In this document: positions 62,165-64,000 of the stretch, piece by piece | How positions within the stretch are numbered: position 1 is the first letter of the stretch | Layout: every line of letters begins with the position of its first letter | Assembly: GCF_016925615.1 (NCBI RefSeq) | Contig: NZ_CP070499.1 | Location: 2,046,001-2,110,000, forward strand | DNA length: 64,000 nt | Direction: 5' to 3' | Source of the DNA: Natronosporangium hydrolyticum | GTDB taxonomy: Bacteria; Actinomycetota; Actinomycetes; Mycobacteriales; Micromonosporaceae | Translations under genes and position numbers: made by a program | The notes under the pieces: model-generated | The model's input: only the letters and a program-made list of their open reading frames with translations | Told to the model about the DNA's origin: nothing | Database searches by the model: none

Positions 62165-64000
62165 AACCCCACCCGGGTCACCCGCGCCGACCGGACATCC
62201 TTCGACACCTCGTACCGGACCGGGATGCGTTCGGCCAGCGCCGGCACGTGGGTGACCACCCCCACCACCCGGTCGCCGCGGGCGGCGAGATTTTCCAGCG
62301 TCGCGGCGACCGCGTCGAGCGTGGCAGCGTCCAGGGTGCCGAAGCCCTCGTCGAGGACGATCGACTCCAGGCTCGCCGACGCGGTCGACACCCCGGCGAG
62401 CTGCTCCGACAGCGCCAGCGCCAACGCCAACGAAGCCTGGAAGGTCTCGCCGCCGGACAAGGTACGCACCGGTCGGCGCAGGCCGGCGTCGTGGTGGTCG
62501 ATGACGAAGAAGTCGCGGCCCTGATGTACCAGGTCGTACTGGCCGCCGGAGAGCTCCCGGAGGATCGCCGACGCGCCGGCCACCAGCCGGTCCAGCGCCT
62601 CCGCGAGCAGCCATGCCTCAAAGTTGTTGGCCCGCAGATGCTGCGCCAACGCCCGGGCCACCTGCGCGGCGCGAACATGATCGGCCCGCTGCTCCAGCAG
62701 CCGTTGCGCCTGGTCCCGCCGCTGCTGCAGCCGGTCCAGCTCGGCCCGGGCGCGTTCGGCGGCGACCGACGCGGCCCCGCTCGCCGCCGCTGCGTCCGCC
62801 CCCAGGGCGGGGGTGGGCAGCCCCGCCCCGGTGAACGCCTCGGTCAGCTCGGCCCGCAGCTTCGCCACCGCCGCCTCAGCGTCGGCCACCGCCGCAGTCG
62901 CCGCCGGTTCGCCCGCCGCCAGCTCATCCGACCGGCCGCTCGCCCATGCTGCCAGCGTCCGCCACGCCGTCTGCAGATCCTCCCGGTCGGCCGGCGGCGG
63001 CCCGAGCGGCGCGAGCGAGTCCCGGGTCGACTCGAAGCTGCGCCACGCCGTGCTCAGCTGCGCATCGGCCTGCTCGGCCTCGGTCACCGCCCGGCGGTAC
63101 GCCTCCCGGGCCTGGCGGACAGCGGTGGCGGCCTCCTGCACCCGCTGTTCGGTGGCGGCGATCGCCGCCAGGTCGGCCCGCAGCGTCGCCACCGGCGGCG
63201 CGTCGGCCAGCGTCGCCGCCAGCTCCGCCACCTGGGCGTCGAGCGACTCCGCCCGGGTACGCGCGGCGGTCGACGCCCGGTCGAGGTCGCGTACCGCGAC
63301 GTCCCGCTCCGCCAGCCGCCGCTCGGCCCGGTCGGCCGCGGCCCGCGCCTGCTTGCCCGCCGCCTCCGCCCGGGCCACCGCCGAATCCTCAGCCAGCGGC
63401 GGCACCTCGGCCACCGGTTGAGTACACACCGGACAGGGGTCGCCCGCGTGTAGTTGGGCGCGCAGCGCCGTCGCCTGGTCGGCGGTCTGCGCCCGGGTGT
63501 ACTCCGCCCGGGCCGCCTCCAACTCGGCGTCGGCCTGCCGAGCCTCGGCCTGCGCGGTCGTCAGCGCCTCGGTCGCCGCCTCGAACTCCCGCTCCGCCTG
63601 CGTCGCCTGCCCCCGCAGCTCATCCCGTTGCCCGGTCAGCTGCTCGTGCTCCTGATGCTGGCCGAGCAACGCCCGCAGGGTAGCCGGGTCACCGGCGGCG
63701 GCCAGCTCGCTGCGCAGCTTCTCCTCCTGCTCCTCGGCGGCGGTCACCACCTCGCTGGCCTGCGACCGGGCCTGCCTGGCGGTGGTCGCCGCCGCGGCCA
63801 GCACGGTCGCCTCGGCCGGTGGCCGCACCTGCCCAAGCTGCCGGATCTGCCGCTGCCGAAGCTGCAGCTCATCCTCGGCGCGCGCCTGCTCGTCCCGGGC
63901 GGCGGCGAGCCGCGGCAACACCTCCGCCACCCGCGCCGTCAACTGCTCGGCGTCGGCCACCCGCTGCTGCGCCGCGGTCAGCTCCGACTCCTCGACCACA
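62161..64000 (-). CDS. sbcC: SbcC/Rad50-like SMC ATPase, C-terminal part (cut by window edge)
   Basis: At least 612 residues; the N-terminus lies beyond the window. The visible part begins in an Ala/Glu/Arg-rich coiled coil, contains the zinc hook GDPCPVCTQPVAEVPP (about 190 residues in) that joins two molecules, a second coiled coil, and the ATP-binding cassette end: FVIDHHDAGLRRPVRTLSGG with GGETFQASLALALALSEQL (signature) and SIVLDEGFGTLDAATLDAVA (Walker B and D-loop). SbcC with the nuclease SbcD opens hairpins and trims breaks. sbcD is expected just upstream, outside the window. Confidence 0.94.
   Translation of the reverse strand, partial: VVEESELTAAQQRVADAEQLTARVAEVLPRLAAARDEQARAEDELQLRQRQIRQLGQVRPPAEATVLAAAATTARQARSQASEVVTAAEEQEEKLRSELAAAGDPATLRALLGQHQEHEQLTGQRDELRGQATQAEREFEAATEALTTAQAEARQADAELEAARAEYTRAQTADQATALRAQLHAGDPCPVCTQPVAEVPPLAEDSAVARAEAAGKQARAAADRAERRLAERDVAVRDLDRASTAARTRAESLDAQVAELAATLADAPPVATLRADLAAIAATEQRVQEAATAVRQAREAYRRAVTEAEQADAQLSTAWRSFESTRDSLAPLGPPPADREDLQTAWRTLAAWASGRSDELAAGEPAATAAVADAEAAVAKLRAELTEAFTGAGLPTPALGADAAAASGAASVAAERARAELDRLQQRRDQAQRLLEQRADHVRAAQVARALAQHLRANNFEAWLLAEALDRLVAGASAILRELSGGQYDLVHQGRDFFVIDHHDAGLRRPVRTLSGGETFQASLALALALSEQLAGVSTASASLESIVLDEGFGTLDAATLDAVAATLENLAARGDRVVGVVTHVPALAERIPVRYEVSKDVRSARVTRVGL

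Noticed and set aside
1-64000. tRNA, rRNA, CRISPR arrays, phage genes
   Set aside because: Looked for and not seen: no clover-leaf-like sequence, no rRNA motifs, no spaced direct repeats, no integrase or structural phage genes.

Overview
The window is about 70% GC by eye, with GTG and TTG starts, leaderless genes and many ATGA or GTGA overlaps. It reads as the chromosome of a Gram-positive actinomycete, most likely Micromonosporaceae or a close relative. Supporting signs are the panB/nadE/glnA2/glnE/glnA/DUF4191/lipA/lipB neighbourhood (a gene order shared by mycobacteria and streptomycetes), an F420-dependent oxidoreductase, small DUF6458 and DUF6131 membrane proteins, a CbpM-type regulator in the dnaK operon, and type VII-like WXG/DUF6571 genes. 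I saw no rRNA, tRNA or CRISPR.

Layout. 1-8.5 kb: a metallo-beta-lactamase fragment, a GNAT enzyme, a methyltransferase, an enoyl-CoA hydratase, rsgA, uvrA, a Rieske protein and a membrane-anchored protein. 8.6-14.2 kb: an accessory locus with a WXG-like protein, a large DUF6571-type protein, then three tandem lipoprotein paralogues separated by broken copies of the large gene's 3' end. 14.2-17.8 kb: uvrC, a GNAT enzyme and a DUF559 protein. 17.8-19.1 kb: an IS481-family element. 19.3-25.7 kb: a chaperone operon, dnaK-grpE-dnaJ(cbpA type)-cbpM-clpB. 25.8-28 kb: small stress or membrane genes, an F420 reductase and a CBS-domain protein. 28.0-29.1 kb: an IS30-family element. 29.2-45.6 kb: the nitrogen/cofactor block (panB, nadE, glnA2, a PIN-like pair, an LD-carboxypeptidase, a degenerate amidotransferase, glnE, a GT-C-like membrane protein, a penicillin acylase homologue, glnA, DUF4191). 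45.6-52.5 kb: a regulated polysaccharide-type island (glycosyltransferase 2, HEAT protein, response regulator, sugar epimerase, UDP-sugar dehydrogenase, hybrid histidine kinase). 52.6-64 kb: lipA, a DHFR-like reductase, lipB, a second WXG-like locus, a TVP38 protein, a TIGR01777 epimerase, a PQQ-propeller membrane protein, nurA and an SbcC-like ATPase that runs off the window.

Three things cut across the genes. First, a family of about 55-bp palindromes with constant ends (GATCATGAGC...GCTCATGATC), a constant GACACGC/GCGTGTC core and a variable but self-complementary middle occurs about six times; one copy is split by the IS30 element and one survives as a half. A second palindrome type brackets the DUF559 gene, and one of its copies is split by the IS481 element with a 14-bp target duplication. 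Second, uvrA and uvrC each carry a PafBC-type DNA-damage promoter with identical spacing just ahead of a leaderless GTG start. Third, the 8.6-14.2 kb locus has the layout of a secreted effector followed by amplified lipoprotein (possibly immunity) genes, and one duplication junction has copied the uvrC promoter region into the array.
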